Shown in pieces: positions 31,895-40,625 of a stretch of DNA of 64,000 nucleotides. Position 1 is the stretch's first letter. Every line of letters begins with the position of its first letter. The notes beneath the pieces were generated by a model. The model saw nothing but the letters and a program-made list of their open reading frames with translations, was not told where the DNA came from and ran no database searches. The position numbers and the translations under genes were made by a program. The stretch comes from Bryobacteraceae bacterium (GTDB lineage Bacteria > Acidobacteriota > Terriglobia > Bryobacterales > Bryobacteraceae), in contig JARKOC010000058.1 in the NCBI GenBank assembly GCA_029975915.1, positions 62,001-126,000 on the forward strand, in the 5' to 3' direction.

Positions 31895-33925
31895 CTACAT
31901 GTACTCCGGCGCCGGGATGCCAAGCACGTCGAGCGTCGCCTCAAGTTGACGGTGGAAGTAGCTCGCCAGCCACAGCAGGAACGTCCGCTTTTCCGCATCC
32001 GATTCTTTCAGGATCGGGTAGTCATGATAAAAAGCATTGAATGCCTGTGCAAGTGTGAACGCGTACTTGGCCAGTTGTCCAGGTTCACCTGATCCCAGTG
32101 CCGTCGCTAGGGCTTTGTCCAGTTTCATCGCGCCCAGGAGAAGTTGCCAGAATGGCTCGAAGGCCAGTTGGCGAGCGAACGCCTCCCGCGTCAGAAGAGC
32201 GCCAAAATCCGGCATCGACTCGCCGCGCTCCTCCATCTTCCGAAAGATGTTGCGCGCCCTGACAGCCGCGTACTGAACATACGGACCAGTCTCGCCCTCG
32301 AAACTCAGTGCCTCCTGTAAGTCGAAAGCAATCACGGTATTGCGAGTGAACTTGAGCATGAAATACCGCAGCGCCCCGATGGCGATCCTCCTTGCAACCT
32401 CGGCCCGCTCGGGCTCCGGCTTGTCCTGGTGCCTTGCATCCACCTCGGCCTTCGCCTTTTCGATCAGCTTGTCGATCAGATCGTCAGCCTTGACGCCTAA
32501 GCCCTTGCGTCCTGACACCTCGACGTAGCTCTTCTTTGAATCCTCATCGGAAAGCGGAATCCCCAGCTCCACGCACGTCCGCGGGCTGAGCGCCACCATC
32601 TCGTAACTGAAATGGACCGACTTGTCGGCCTGCTCGTCGTATTTGAGCGCCCGCAATCCGGCCACCACGACGTCCTGCAAGTAGCTCTGCCGCGAGTCGA
32701 TGACGTTGTAGACCTCCGATCCGCGGCCAAACGAAGGCGCCTCCCCCTCGTAGGCTTCCTCAGTCGCCACCCAAGCCACGTGGCCGCTCGGGTAAGTCCG
32801 CAATGGCTTGTAGTGAAAGTCCTTGCCCAAGATTCCGAACTTCCACATCTGGTAGGCAATGTCCTTGCCGACGTAGGTCACAGTCCCGTTCGATCGGACG
32901 ATCACCTTGGCATCATCATCGCCCTCCTCGCCCGTTGTATCGTCCCGGAAATGTGACGCAGCCATCACCCAGCAGCCCTTGTTCTTCCCTTCATCCACGA
33001 GATAGATCGCTTGCCGTTGCTTGAGTTGCTCAAACGCCGTTGCCCAAAACTGCAAGTGCAGGATTTCGCTTTCGCGCGGCAGCACGTCATACTCGATGCC
33101 CAGCCGCAGCATGGTGTCCAGGTGGCAGTTGACGATCGCGTCCGCGACCACATGCGCCAGTTCGGCAATCTCGCCTTCGCCGTGCTCGATGGCATGCAGC
33201 GTGTCCCGGCGCCATTGAATCGCCTCCGGGTTGCCCGCGTAGAACGCCGACGTCCTGGCGTAGAGATCCCAGCACAGGTAGTCGAATCTTTCAGCCCTGG
33301 CCAGCGCCTCCACCTCGGCTGCGGTCTTCTTCTCGATGTAGTGAAATCCCACCACAACGTCGGCCACCTGCACGCCCGTGTTGTCGATATAGTTCTGGAC
33401 TTCAACCTCACGGCCGGAGGCCCGCAGCATCCGAACGAACGTGTCGCCCAACACAGCGTTCCGCAAGTGCCCGATGTGCGCCGCTTTGTTTGGATTGATG
33501 TTGGTGTGTTCTACGATCACCTTGCCGGAGCCACGGTCCGTCTCGGTCTGGACTCCTTTCAGTAACGCCTCGCCCACTGCGCCCCGATCCAGACGGATGT
33601 TCAGGTATCCTCCGCCAGCCACCTCGATTGCGGCCACGCCCGGCAGGTCCTTCAGCCCCGCCGCCAGCTCTTCCGCAATCAGTCTTGGCGCTCGCCTTAG
33701 TACCTTTGATAGGGCGAAGGCAAGGGGAAGAGCCAAGTCGCCGTGACGGGGATCTTTCGGCTGTTCCGCAGCCACCTCTACCTTAATGCCACGCGATTCC
33801 AGGTGCTCTTGGATGGACCGCACTAGGCGGCGTTCTTCTTGGGCGTACACAACTGACAGTCTATCAGGCGTCCTAGCCACCCCTCCCATGACCGGCCGCT
33901 CCAATTCCAGTACTGAATGCGCCAT
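31895..33925 (-). CDS. argS: Arginyl-tRNA synthetase
   Basis: 676 aa class I synthetase. The N-terminal Add1 domain spans about residues 30-120. The HIGH motif is intact (NPNKAAHIGHLRN), and no canonical KMSKS is visible, as is common in bacterial ArgRS. The C-terminal anticodon-binding DALR domain begins near residue 545 and ends in EATLDVLGIPAPEYM. The ATG at 33925 has GGAG about 10 nt upstream. It is longer than many bacterial ArgRS (about 580 aa), partly through extra sequence between residues 200 and 330. Confidence 0.96.
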   Translation of the reverse strand: MAHSVLELERPVMGGVARTPDRLSVVYAQEERRLVRSIQEHLESRGIKVEVAAEQPKDPRHGDLALPLAFALSKVLRRAPRLIAEELAAGLKDLPGVAAIEVAGGGYLNIRLDRGAVGEALLKGVQTETDRGSGKVIVEHTNINPNKAAHIGHLRNAVLGDTFVRMLRASGREVEVQNYIDNTGVQVADVVVGFHYIEKKTAAEVEALARAERFDYLCWDLYARTSAFYAGNPEAIQWRRDTLHAIEHGEGEIAELAHVVADAIVNCHLDTMLRLGIEYDVLPRESEILHLQFWATAFEQLKQRQAIYLVDEGKNKGCWVMAASHFRDDTTGEEGDDDAKVIVRSNGTVTYVGKDIAYQMWKFGILGKDFHYKPLRTYPSGHVAWVATEEAYEGEAPSFGRGSEVYNVIDSRQSYLQDVVVAGLRALKYDEQADKSVHFSYEMVALSPRTCVELGIPLSDEDSKKSYVEVSGRKGLGVKADDLIDKLIEKAKAEVDARHQDKPEPERAEVARRIAIGALRYFMLKFTRNTVIAFDLQEALSFEGETGPYVQYAAVRARNIFRKMEERGESMPDFGALLTREAFARQLAFEPFWQLLLGAMKLDKALATALGSGEPGQLAKYAFTLAQAFNAFYHDYPILKESDAEKRTFLLWLASYFHRQLEATLDVLGIPAPEYM

Positions 33926-34027
33926 TGCCTAGCTCCGATGGCCCTATGTGCTTGATTTATCAGCCACGTACCGTTGAGGTGTCAGGCCCGCAACCGGGCC
34001 CATTTCTCGGTAGTAAAGGCTCATTCA

Positions 34028-34645
34028 ATGAAAACGGCCACGCGGATCTTACTCGCCGCTCTCCTGGGCGCTGCCCTGTCCCAAGCGGCGATCATCGATG
34101 ACTTCGGCACGGCGCAAGACTATGTCATGGACATTGACGCTGATGGAGTCAGCGTATCCGGAATCCTCGGCAATCGCACCATCTGGACGAATGCCCTCAG
34201 CGGTCTTGGCACCTCGGCCATCTTCATCAATGCCGGCCAATACCTCGGACACATGGGAAGCGGGACCACCGGCCAGACTGGCGTCTACTACGACGGGCTC
34301 TGGAACCTGTCCGACGCCACTGGATTCTCTCTGGACATCCTGAGTCTGGAAAATTACGGCGGCGGTTCGATCCAGTTCCTCATCACGCAAGGGGCAACCA
34401 CGGCCTCGTATTCAACCGGCGTCCCATTGACCGGAACACTCCTGGTGGATTTCGCCGATTTCGTCAACATTGATGCCCTAAACCTCTCCGCTGTCAACCG
34501 GCTTGGTTTCACCTTTACCCATGTCAGCGCACAGGACATCGTCATCGACAACTTCGGCACACAAGTCATCCCAGAACCGGCCACATACGCGCTCATGGCT
34601 GTCGGCCTGCTGGCCCTCGGAGTGGCGCGCCGCCGTCTCTCCTAG
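34028..34645 (+). CDS. PEP-CTERM sorting domain protein (first of a tandem pair)
   Basis: 205 aa from ATG 34028. A signal peptide (residues 1-20) is followed by a beta-rich domain opening AAIIDDFGTAQDY. The C-terminal sorting signal is PEPATYALMAVGLLALG followed by ARRRLS: Pro-Glu-Pro, a hydrophobic helix and an Arg cluster. Exosortase removes this signal and anchors or exports the protein. It shares architecture and motifs (IIDxFGTxQ, NRLGFTFTHVSAQDI) with the next gene, so the two are duplicates. No exosortase gene is in the window. Confidence 0.92.
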   Translation: MKTATRILLAALLGAALSQAAIIDDFGTAQDYVMDIDADGVSVSGILGNRTIWTNALSGLGTSAIFINAGQYLGHMGSGTTGQTGVYYDGLWNLSDATGFSLDILSLENYGGGSIQFLITQGATTASYSTGVPLTGTLLVDFADFVNIDALNLSAVNRLGFTFTHVSAQDIVIDNFGTQVIPEPATYALMAVGLLALGVARRRLS

Positions 34646-34776
34646 GTTCTGCCACGCGGAAGCCCGCTCTGGGGTGCAAAACGCCCACTAGGACTAATCT
34701 GGGAATCACTACTAAGGCTATTGCCGAGACTCGGTAAGTCAAGCACCTGAGCTCCTAAGATATTCTTAAGAAACTC

Positions 34777-34805
34777 TTTGCATCCTATAACTCCGCATGT
34801 ATACT
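34777..34805 (+). promoter_or_regulatory. Candidate sigma-70 promoter of the second PEP-CTERM gene
   Basis: TTTGCA at 34777-34782, a 17-bp spacer and TATACT at 34800-34805. The leader then carries a hairpin (GTTCGGCC-GTA-GGCCTGAAC, one bulge) before GGAGGAG at 34853-34859 and the ATG at 34867. Confidence 0.5.
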
Positions 34806-34866
34806 ATTAGAGTTCGGCCGTAGGCCTGAACCCCTGTATGTGTAATGTCCGCGGAGGAGCTCTTAA

Positions 34867-35502
34867 ATGAAGATTGCGGGTAAGCTGCTCGTGGTTGCGC
34901 TTTGCGCTGCAGCGTTGTCGTTTGGAGCCATCATCGACACGTTCGGGACCCCACAGGGCCCGGAGACCGATCTTTCATCGGTCCCAGGCGTCTTCGATTC
35001 ATCTACTCTCGGCAATAGGACAATCGCTGCCGACATGACCTCCGGCACGGGCCTCGTTACTGTCCTCGTAAATGGCGGCATTTTCTATGGCGCCGCCGGC
35101 CCGAATACGATGGGTACGACTTCGGCGTTTTACACCAGCTTGTGGGATTTGACGAGTCCCAATGTGACCACGCTCCGAATTGAAGCCTTGGATCTGGAAG
35201 GTTACACCGGCGGTACGATCACGTTCTCGATCCGGGACACCGCCAACAACATTGCATCTCTCACCGTTCCCGCTGCCGGGCCGGGCATCATTGCGGCCAA
35301 CCTGAGTTCATTCCTGAACATTCAAAATGTGGACCGGTCCAATATCAACAATATCGGCTTCACGTTCAACCACGTCACCGCTCAGGACATCAGCCTCGAC
35401 AACTTCGAGGCCACGAACTACATTCCCGAACCGTCCACTTATACCTTGATGGGTGTAGGACTGCTCGGTATCTTCGCTCTGCGCCGGAAGACGGCGCGAT
35501 AA
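34867..35502 (+). CDS. PEP-CTERM sorting domain protein (second of a tandem pair)
   Basis: 211 aa with strong Shine-Dalgarno GGAGGAG 7 nt before the ATG. A signal peptide (residues 1-21) precedes AIIDTFGTPQG. The domain then parallels the upstream paralogue: STLGNRTIAAD against ILGNRTIWTN, and NIGFTFNHVTAQDISLDNF against RLGFTFTHVSAQDIVIDNF. The C-terminal signal is PEPSTYTLMGVGLLGIFAL followed by RRKTAR. Both proteins end similarly, and the paralogues look recently duplicated but diverged, perhaps as matrix or surface proteins. Confidence 0.93.
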   Translation: MKIAGKLLVVALCAAALSFGAIIDTFGTPQGPETDLSSVPGVFDSSTLGNRTIAADMTSGTGLVTVLVNGGIFYGAAGPNTMGTTSAFYTSLWDLTSPNVTTLRIEALDLEGYTGGTITFSIRDTANNIASLTVPAAGPGIIAANLSSFLNIQNVDRSNINNIGFTFNHVTAQDISLDNFEATNYIPEPSTYTLMGVGLLGIFALRRKTAR

Positions 35503-35522
35503 CGGAATCTTCCGCTGTGCCC

Positions 35523-35552
35523 GCGAACCGCGCCCATCGGGGCGCGGTTCGC
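35523..35552 (+). terminator. Strong hairpin terminator after the PEP-CTERM pair
   Basis: 13-bp perfect stem GCGAACCGCGCCC / GGGCGCGGTTCGC with loop ATCG, followed by ATTTAT. The T tract is short, but the stem is very stable and 20 bp past the stop. Confidence 0.75.
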
Positions 35553-35771
35553 ATTTATCGTCCCTCGTCCGGCCCCGAGCCCACCACCCGGCCATTCGCA
35601 TCAATTTGAGCTATACTTATATCTATAGATAGCGCCGCCTCCCGTCCGAGCGCGGCCATGCGGGCCTAGTCTGTCCCCAAACTCTTCCCCCGTTCCTGGA
35701 ACCGGACTGTGACCGTACAGAATCAAACAATTCACACAGCTCTTGTAGTGTCGATTCAGAGGAGAAATAGC

Positions 35772-36110
35772 ATGCCAGTGAAGAAGCAATCCGCACAAAC
35801 CTCCACGCCTGGTGCCGAAGGAACTGCCAAACCGGCCAAGAAGTCCACCGCCGCCGCAAAACCCGCCGGCGCGAAGAAGACTACCCAAAAGTCAGCCGCC
35901 ACAGCGACTGCCGCCGCCACCCATAAGGCCCCGGCTCGCAGGGCGGCTGCGAAGAAGCCAGCAGCGCCAGTCTTCGATGTGGAAATGCACCGCGCGGAAA
36001 TCGAACATGAAGCTTATCTGATGTGGATCAACCGCGGCCACGAGCACGGCCAGGCGCACGAGGATTGGCTCGCGGCTATCGAACTGGTGAAGGCCCGTCA
36101 CCAGGGCTAA
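35772..36110 (+). CDS. DUF2934 domain protein with Ala/Lys-rich histone H1-like N-terminus
   Basis: 112 aa from ATG 35772, with AGAGGAGA upstream. Residues 1-70 are an Ala/Lys/Pro/Thr-rich low-complexity tail (repeated KPAKK, AAAKPAGAKK) like bacterial histone H1 proteins. The C-terminal 40 residues form the DUF2934 motif: EIEHEAYLMWINRGHEHGQAHEDWLAAIE. DUF2934 proteins are of unknown function; the tail suggests DNA or RNA binding. TATACT at 35612-35617 is a possible -10. Confidence 0.85.
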   Translation: MPVKKQSAQTSTPGAEGTAKPAKKSTAAAKPAGAKKTTQKSAATATAAATHKAPARRAAAKKPAAPVFDVEMHRAEIEHEAYLMWINRGHEHGQAHEDWLAAIELVKARHQG

Positions 36111-36122
36111 TCGAGTCAGATC

Positions 36123-36164
36123 CTAGGCCGATTCAAGGGCAGAATGAATTCTGCCCAAGCCTAG
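36123..36164. terminator. Bidirectional terminator between DUF2934 gene and lexA
   Basis: Nested inverted repeat. The outer stem is CTAGGC/GCCTAG (36123-36128 with 36159-36164), and the inner stem is GGGCAGAA-TGAA-TTCTGCCC (36137-36156). It sits between two convergent genes, so it probably ends both transcripts. No long T tract. Confidence 0.6.
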
Positions 36165-36166
36165 CC

Positions 36167-36802
36167 TCAGCGGTACTTCCGCAGAACCGCCAAAACCCGC
36201 CCCTGGATCTGAAGCCTGTCTGGATCCACCAGGATGGGCTGCATGGCCGTGTTGGCAGGCTGAAGACGGTATTGCCCACCCGGCTCCCGGTAGATCCGCT
36301 TCAGTGTCGTCTCTAATCCGTCCACGAGGGCCACGGCGATCTCTCCGTCCCGGACCTGCGCCGTTTTCTGCACCAGAACGTAATCGCCGCTGAGGATGTG
36401 ATCGTCGATCATCGAATCGCCGCGAACCTCAAGCGCGAAGGTGTCCGAGTACCCGGCGAAATCGGCGAAATTCAATGTCTCCGGGTTTTCGATCGCTTCC
36501 ACAGGCGCCCCTGCCGCGATCCTCCCCATCAACGGCACCTCGCCGGCGCCCGCCGCAGCCCCGCTCACGCGCTTCAATTCCGACTGCTTGTACTCGGCCG
36601 CCACCTCGAGCGAACGGCTCTCGTTAAACTTGCGCTTGAGGTAACCCTTTTGCTCAAGGGCGCTTACGTGCTTATGTACGGTCGCCAGAGAGGCCAGATC
36701 GACTCCTCCGGCGATCTCCTCGAAGCTTGGGCTGTAACCGTGCCGCTCGGAGAATTTCAGGATGAAGTCGAGCACTTCCTTTTGTCTGGGTGTCAGGGCC
36801 AT
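36167..36802 (-). CDS. lexA: SOS repressor LexA
   Basis: 211 aa. The N-terminal winged helix covers residues 1-65 with recognition helix LASLATVHKHVSALEQKGYL. The self-cleavage bond is Ala97-Gly98 (GRIAAGAP), the catalytic Ser130 is in RGDSMID, and Lys168 is in TTLKRIY. The protein is therefore competent for RecA-stimulated autocleavage. A palindrome upstream of its start overlaps the promoter and is likely its own binding site. The start ATG 36802 has no Shine-Dalgarno sequence. Confidence 0.97.
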   Translation of the reverse strand: MALTPRQKEVLDFILKFSERHGYSPSFEEIAGGVDLASLATVHKHVSALEQKGYLKRKFNESRSLEVAAEYKQSELKRVSGAAAGAGEVPLMGRIAAGAPVEAIENPETLNFADFAGYSDTFALEVRGDSMIDDHILSGDYVLVQKTAQVRDGEIAVALVDGLETTLKRIYREPGGQYRLQPANTAMQPILVDPDRLQIQGRVLAVLRKYR

Positions 36803-36806
36803 GCTC

Positions 36807-36837
36807 GTATTCTTAGCGAATACAAGGCGAAAGTCAA
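36807..36837 (-). promoter_or_regulatory. lexA promoter with candidate LexA-binding palindrome
   Basis: On the minus strand: TTGACT (36837-36832), a 17-bp spacer, then AAGAAT (36814-36809) as -10, which ends 6 nt before the lexA ATG. The perfect palindrome GTATTC-N5-GAATAC (36807-36823) covers the -10 and the adjacent spacer. Autorepression is the simplest reading. The short distance to the ATG implies a leaderless mRNA. Confidence 0.65.
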
Positions 36838-36859
36838 GCCCTGTGGAAGTTGCTGGCCG

Positions 36860-37084
36860 CTAGTTCAAACCGCAGCGGCCCGGCGTCGGGCACATTTGGC
36901 CGCACGGGCCTGGCTGAGGCGATGAAGTTGATCCGTGGGCATGGGCGGCGAACGTCGACAGTTCCTTGGACACATCCTTATGTCCACATGCCGGGCAGGC
37001 CAACGTGTCGATGTCCGCGTCCCGGCGAATCAACTTCTCGAAGCGTGCGCCGCACTCCTGGCATTTGTACTCGAAGATCGGCAT
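36860..37084 (-). CDS. FmdB-family zinc-ribbon protein
   Basis: 74 aa. The start MPIFEYKCQECGARFEKL and the CPACG pair give the typical four-Cys zinc ribbon (CQEC and CPAC) of putative regulatory FmdB proteins. A longer than usual C-terminal tail has extra His and Cys residues (AAHAHGS, CGQMCPTPGRCGLN). It follows dacB by 2 nt on the same strand. Function is unknown beyond zinc or nucleic-acid binding. Confidence 0.88.
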   Translation of the reverse strand: MPIFEYKCQECGARFEKLIRRDADIDTLACPACGHKDVSKELSTFAAHAHGSTSSPQPGPCGQMCPTPGRCGLN

Positions 37085-37086
37085 GG

Positions 37087-38550
37087 CTACTGGGTCGTTC
37101 TCCTCAGAATCTCTAATGCGATTGTATCAACCAGTTTCCTCACTTCGGCTGGTTGCGCTGTCTGGTGGTTCGAGACAATCGAGAACGCCACCATGCGGCT
37201 GGGGTCGTCACCCGCGTAACCGCTCAGCGCCGTGACGTGGCTGATGGTCCCTGTTTTAGCGCGGATGCGGGCGGCATCAGGCGCCCCCCGAAAGCGCGCC
37301 GCCAAAGTCCCCTCATCGCCGCCAGCCGGCAAGAGGGCCCTGAAAACTTCCCCTTGGGTTGCATACATTCTTGCCAGCACCCGTGTGAATGTTTCCGCCG
37401 TCACCAAAGTCTTGCGGCTCAGCCCTGATCCGTCGAAAAGATCTGTGTCCTCAACCGCGGCTCCCAAGTCGGCAAGAAAAGCCTGCATCTCTTCCAGCGC
37501 CTTCCCCCGGCTGGCCTCCCCCCGCTTCTGCCGGGCTGCCTCCAATAGTACGAGTTCGGCGTGCAGGTTCTGGCTCATCTTGTTGATCACTTCAAGGATC
37601 TGAATTAGTGGAGGGGAAGTCCTGCGGGCGAGAATCGCCCCCTCTGGCACGACATATGCCTCCCCGGGAATCCGGTGTTCGACACGAGCGGCCCTCCGTA
37701 CAACCACGCCGCGCTCCTCCAGGAGCCGCTTGAACGTCTCGGCGGCATAGAGTGCGGGATCGTCTATGGCGAGCAATACCGAGGCCGCGCCGCCTTCAGA
37801 TGGCGCCGTTCCCCTCACTTGGACAACTCTCGACCCAGGTTGCCTGGCCACCTCGATCCGGCGCGGCAGATCCGGACCCACCCTGAGCGCGTTGTACACG
37901 GTGTAGTAATCAGACGGCGGCCTGAGCGTCACCGCAGCCAATGGGCTGGTACTGACGGGCCGCACTGTCAACAGCACCGCGTTGTCGTGTACGGTGAGTG
38001 CCGACACTGGCGCGCCGTACTCCCATGTCCCGTCGTCCGAGGTCCATCCTTCGGGCACCGGCTCATGGGGATAGATCCGGTCATCTCCGATCACCTCGCC
38101 CACCCGCCTGACACCCATCTGGACCACCTGGTCCGCCAGGTCCTCCAACCCCGCCAGGGGGTTGCCGTTCTCGGCCTGCTTGTCGTACGGGTACCTGCGT
38201 CCGGATAGCGATGGATCGCCTGCACCAAGGATTCGCAGCGATGCCACCGCTCCCGACGGGCTCGGGAGCGCAGGAGCCAGCACCCGGGTTTCGTAACGGT
38301 AGTCCGCGCCCAGCCGGTCCAGGGCGAGCGCCGTGGTGAGCAGTTTCATGTTCGACGCCGGGGTCATCGGCATGCGGCTGTTGCGTGCGTACAGCGTGGC
38401 GCCCGTCGCCAGGTCAAGCACATGGATGGCGATCGGTCCTCTCAATTGGGGAGCCGCCGCGAGTGTTCGTTCGATCGCTTCGCCGAGGGCCGGGTCCTGG
38501 GCTGAGGCAGTTAGGGCCGAGGCGACGGACAGGAGAATCGCGCGGTACAT
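37087..38550 (-). CDS. dacB: D-alanyl-D-alanine carboxypeptidase/endopeptidase (PBP4 type, family S13)
   Basis: 487 aa with a signal peptide (residues 1-17). Penicillin-binding motifs occur in order: SxxK as Ser66-Asn-Met-Lys69 (TPASNMKLLTTALALD), SxN-like SGLSRKTLVTAE, and KTG in RIRAKTGTISHVTALSGY. A large insertion between the first two motifs is characteristic of the S13 family. It trims peptidoglycan stem peptides in the periplasm. Divergent from the secreted-protein gene at 38575 (24 bp between starts). Confidence 0.94.
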   Translation of the reverse strand: MYRAILLSVASALTASAQDPALGEAIERTLAAAPQLRGPIAIHVLDLATGATLYARNSRMPMTPASNMKLLTTALALDRLGADYRYETRVLAPALPSPSGAVASLRILGAGDPSLSGRRYPYDKQAENGNPLAGLEDLADQVVQMGVRRVGEVIGDDRIYPHEPVPEGWTSDDGTWEYGAPVSALTVHDNAVLLTVRPVSTSPLAAVTLRPPSDYYTVYNALRVGPDLPRRIEVARQPGSRVVQVRGTAPSEGGAASVLLAIDDPALYAAETFKRLLEERGVVVRRAARVEHRIPGEAYVVPEGAILARRTSPPLIQILEVINKMSQNLHAELVLLEAARQKRGEASRGKALEEMQAFLADLGAAVEDTDLFDGSGLSRKTLVTAETFTRVLARMYATQGEVFRALLPAGGDEGTLAARFRGAPDAARIRAKTGTISHVTALSGYAGDDPSRMVAFSIVSNHQTAQPAEVRKLVDTIALEILRRTTQ

Positions 38551-38574
38551 GAGTTTTCAGTTTATCCTGGGGCC

Positions 38575-39240
38575 ATGCGGAGACTTGTGGCCCTTCTGAG
38601 TCTGACGACGGCGATCTCCGGTGGGGTCGACCCCCGCAAGTCGGCGGCAGAGTACCCCGCCCACGCGACGTCTCCGGCCGGTTCGATCGGCGCCGAGTAT
38701 GCCGGCCGGTTTGTCATGAAGGACGGCCAGAGCCACCAGACCGGCGACTATGTCGCCATCGAAATCGGATTCTTTCCGGCGATTCCTGGACCAGTTTCCC
38801 TTCGCGGCTCCGACCTGATGCTGCGGATTAACGGTTCGAAACAACTTGTCTATCCCCAATCGGCGGGCTTGGTAGCGGGTTCCGTCCGTCATCCTGAATG
38901 GGAGAACCGCCGCGGATTGGAGGCCGGCGCGGGAATGGGTGGAACCGGCGTCATAATCGGGCGCCCGCGCCGCACCAGCCGGTTCCCAGGCGATCCGACC
39001 AGCGACCTTCCAGCGCGCATCCCCACCGAAGCAGACCGTCAGGGCGTTTCCGATCCAACAGAGGACCCGCTTGAAGCAGCGGCCCGCGCCATCAACGCCC
39101 AGGCCTTGGATGAGGGCAGCTATCCAGGGCCGAGGGCCGGCTATATCTACTTCATTTACAAAAAGAAACTGACTACGCTCAAGAAACTCGAAATCGTCTG
39201 GGTTTCTGGCGGTGAGCGAAGGACTCTGACATTGAAGTAG
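38575..39240 (+). CDS. Secreted protein of unknown function
   Basis: 221 aa with a short signal peptide (LVALLSLTTAISGG). The mature protein has beta-rich parts at both ends (GDYVAIEIGFFPAIPGPVSL; GYIYFIYKKKL followed by KKLEIVWVSGG) around a Pro/Gly/Arg-rich middle with no clear fold. TATCCT at 38563-38568 lies 6 nt before the ATG and suggests a leaderless transcript. I do not recognise the family; similar proteins would be worth seeking in Acidobacteria. Confidence 0.75.
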   Translation: MRRLVALLSLTTAISGGVDPRKSAAEYPAHATSPAGSIGAEYAGRFVMKDGQSHQTGDYVAIEIGFFPAIPGPVSLRGSDLMLRINGSKQLVYPQSAGLVAGSVRHPEWENRRGLEAGAGMGGTGVIIGRPRRTSRFPGDPTSDLPARIPTEADRQGVSDPTEDPLEAAARAINAQALDEGSYPGPRAGYIYFIYKKKLTTLKKLEIVWVSGGERRTLTLK

Positions 39241-39247
39241 CGCGTTT

Positions 39248-40483
39248 CTAAATCTTCTTCGCAGGGCGAGAGAGCCGCGACTCCAGCCAGATCATCATCA
39301 GCAGAAGCGCCACCATCGCCGAACCAAGCAGCGGCAACCCCATCACCACTCCCACTCCCAGCCAGTGGGCGAAGTAGCCCAGTGAGGCCGGCGCCAGCAA
39401 TCCACCCGTAATTGCCAGGGAGAAGATGCCGCTGAAGAATCCTGGGTGGAAGTAAGGGAAACGATCTCCGATCTTTTCAGTCACCAGAGGCAGAATCAAC
39501 GCGAATCCCGTTCCTGCCAGGAGAGTGGCCGTGATGACGCCAAACAGATTGTCCGTGAAACTCAGGATCAGGCAGGCGAACATGGGCCCCACGACGGCAA
39601 TGGCCAGCAGGCGGCTATGGGCTACGCGCGGCAGGATTCGCTGTCCCAAGAGCCGGCCAATCAGCAAGATGAACCAGTACAGGGCCAGGACCGCCAGCGA
39701 AGTTGCCGGACTCCAGCCGAGTTTCTGAGACAGGAACAGCGCCAGCCATCCTGCCAGCGCGCCCTCGTTGCCAAACTGGAAGAAAAGCAGGGCGGAGAAC
39801 AGGATTGCGGCCGGGCTTTTGAAGTCGGCCAGCGCCTGTTTCAGGTCCGGCTGATTCAGTACTGGGTCGTCGGGCATCTTCAGGCGGATGAAGAAGCCGA
39901 AAGCAAACGCGGGAGCGAGCGACAGGAAGATCAGAATGCTTGGGGTGGTGTAGGCAAAGAAGATGCCTCCCACGACGAGCGCGCTGGTCAACCCGCCCAG
40001 GGTGTACAGAGTCCCACTCAACGTCAGCGTCGACGCGGAATCAATGCTGTAGGCCGGCTCGATGGCGTGCAGCGACGCGTTCTGAACCAGGCCTGCTCCC
40101 ATCCCCAGAAACAGCAACCCGAGCAGGAGACCTGCCGTCGACATCGCCGGAGTGGACCCCGCCAGGATCAAGAGCCCGGCCGCCGCCACCAGGCAACCCA
40201 TCCACAATCCAAATGCGATCCCCTTTTGTCTGAGAACACGAAGTGCAGCCGCATGGCCTGCGACGATTCCAAGATTCTGAACCAGGAAGTAGGTTCCAAT
40301 CAGGATGAAGTCCGGTTTCAGGTGGTGTTGCCACGCCAACAGCAGTGGCCCCAGCGCGGCCGTCAGCAGGCCGCCGATATAGAATCCCCACAACCCGCGG
40401 CGCGCCCCAGCCATCGTCCGCCGCGCAATCTCCACCCTTTCGGTCAGCCCATCGCCGGGATTGGGTGTTTCAGGCGGCACCAT
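39248..40483 (-). CDS. Major facilitator superfamily transporter
   Basis: 411 aa with twelve predicted hydrophobic segments in two halves around a central loop near residues 195-215. The layout resembles FucP/sugar-type or general MFS permeases, but no substrate motif is clear. TAGAAT lies 3 nt before the ATG at 40483 on this strand, so the real start may be the GTG in the second codon. It converges with the secreted-protein gene at 39240. Confidence 0.85.
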   Translation of the reverse strand: MVPPETPNPGDGLTERVEIARRTMAGARRGLWGFYIGGLLTAALGPLLLAWQHHLKPDFILIGTYFLVQNLGIVAGHAAALRVLRQKGIAFGLWMGCLVAAAGLLILAGSTPAMSTAGLLLGLLFLGMGAGLVQNASLHAIEPAYSIDSASTLTLSGTLYTLGGLTSALVVGGIFFAYTTPSILIFLSLAPAFAFGFFIRLKMPDDPVLNQPDLKQALADFKSPAAILFSALLFFQFGNEGALAGWLALFLSQKLGWSPATSLAVLALYWFILLIGRLLGQRILPRVAHSRLLAIAVVGPMFACLILSFTDNLFGVITATLLAGTGFALILPLVTEKIGDRFPYFHPGFFSGIFSLAITGGLLAPASLGYFAHWLGVGVVMGLPLLGSAMVALLLMMIWLESRLSRPAKKI

Positions 40484-40590
40484 CCGATTCTATCCCTTTT
40501 GATCCGCTGCCTGCCGCCCCAAAATGAGTGTACTCCCCAGTTTTGTAGACGGACGCCAAAATCTATGTAAAACCATAGTCTCAGCCGAAC

Positions 40591-40619
40591 CTGACCATTT
40601 ATTTTCAATGGCTTAGAAT
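40591..40619 (+). promoter_or_regulatory. Candidate promoter of small RNA 1
   Basis: CTGACC at 40591-40596, a 17-bp spacer and TAGAAT at 40614-40619 (4/6 and 5/6 to consensus). A second, weaker pair (TTTACA 40637-40642, TATTCG 40660-40665) lies downstream but would cut into the first RNA hairpin. Confidence 0.45.
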
Positions 40620-40625
40620 CGGCCC

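Noticed and set aside
34646..34866. c-di-GMP (GEMM) riboswitch before the second PEP-CTERM gene
   Set aside because: The 221-bp gap lacks the conserved GEMM core; only a small hairpin and a promoter are seen.
39446..40570. 374-aa plus-strand ORF opposite the MFS gene
   Set aside because: Gln/Arg-rich shadow of a membrane protein's hydrophobic codons.
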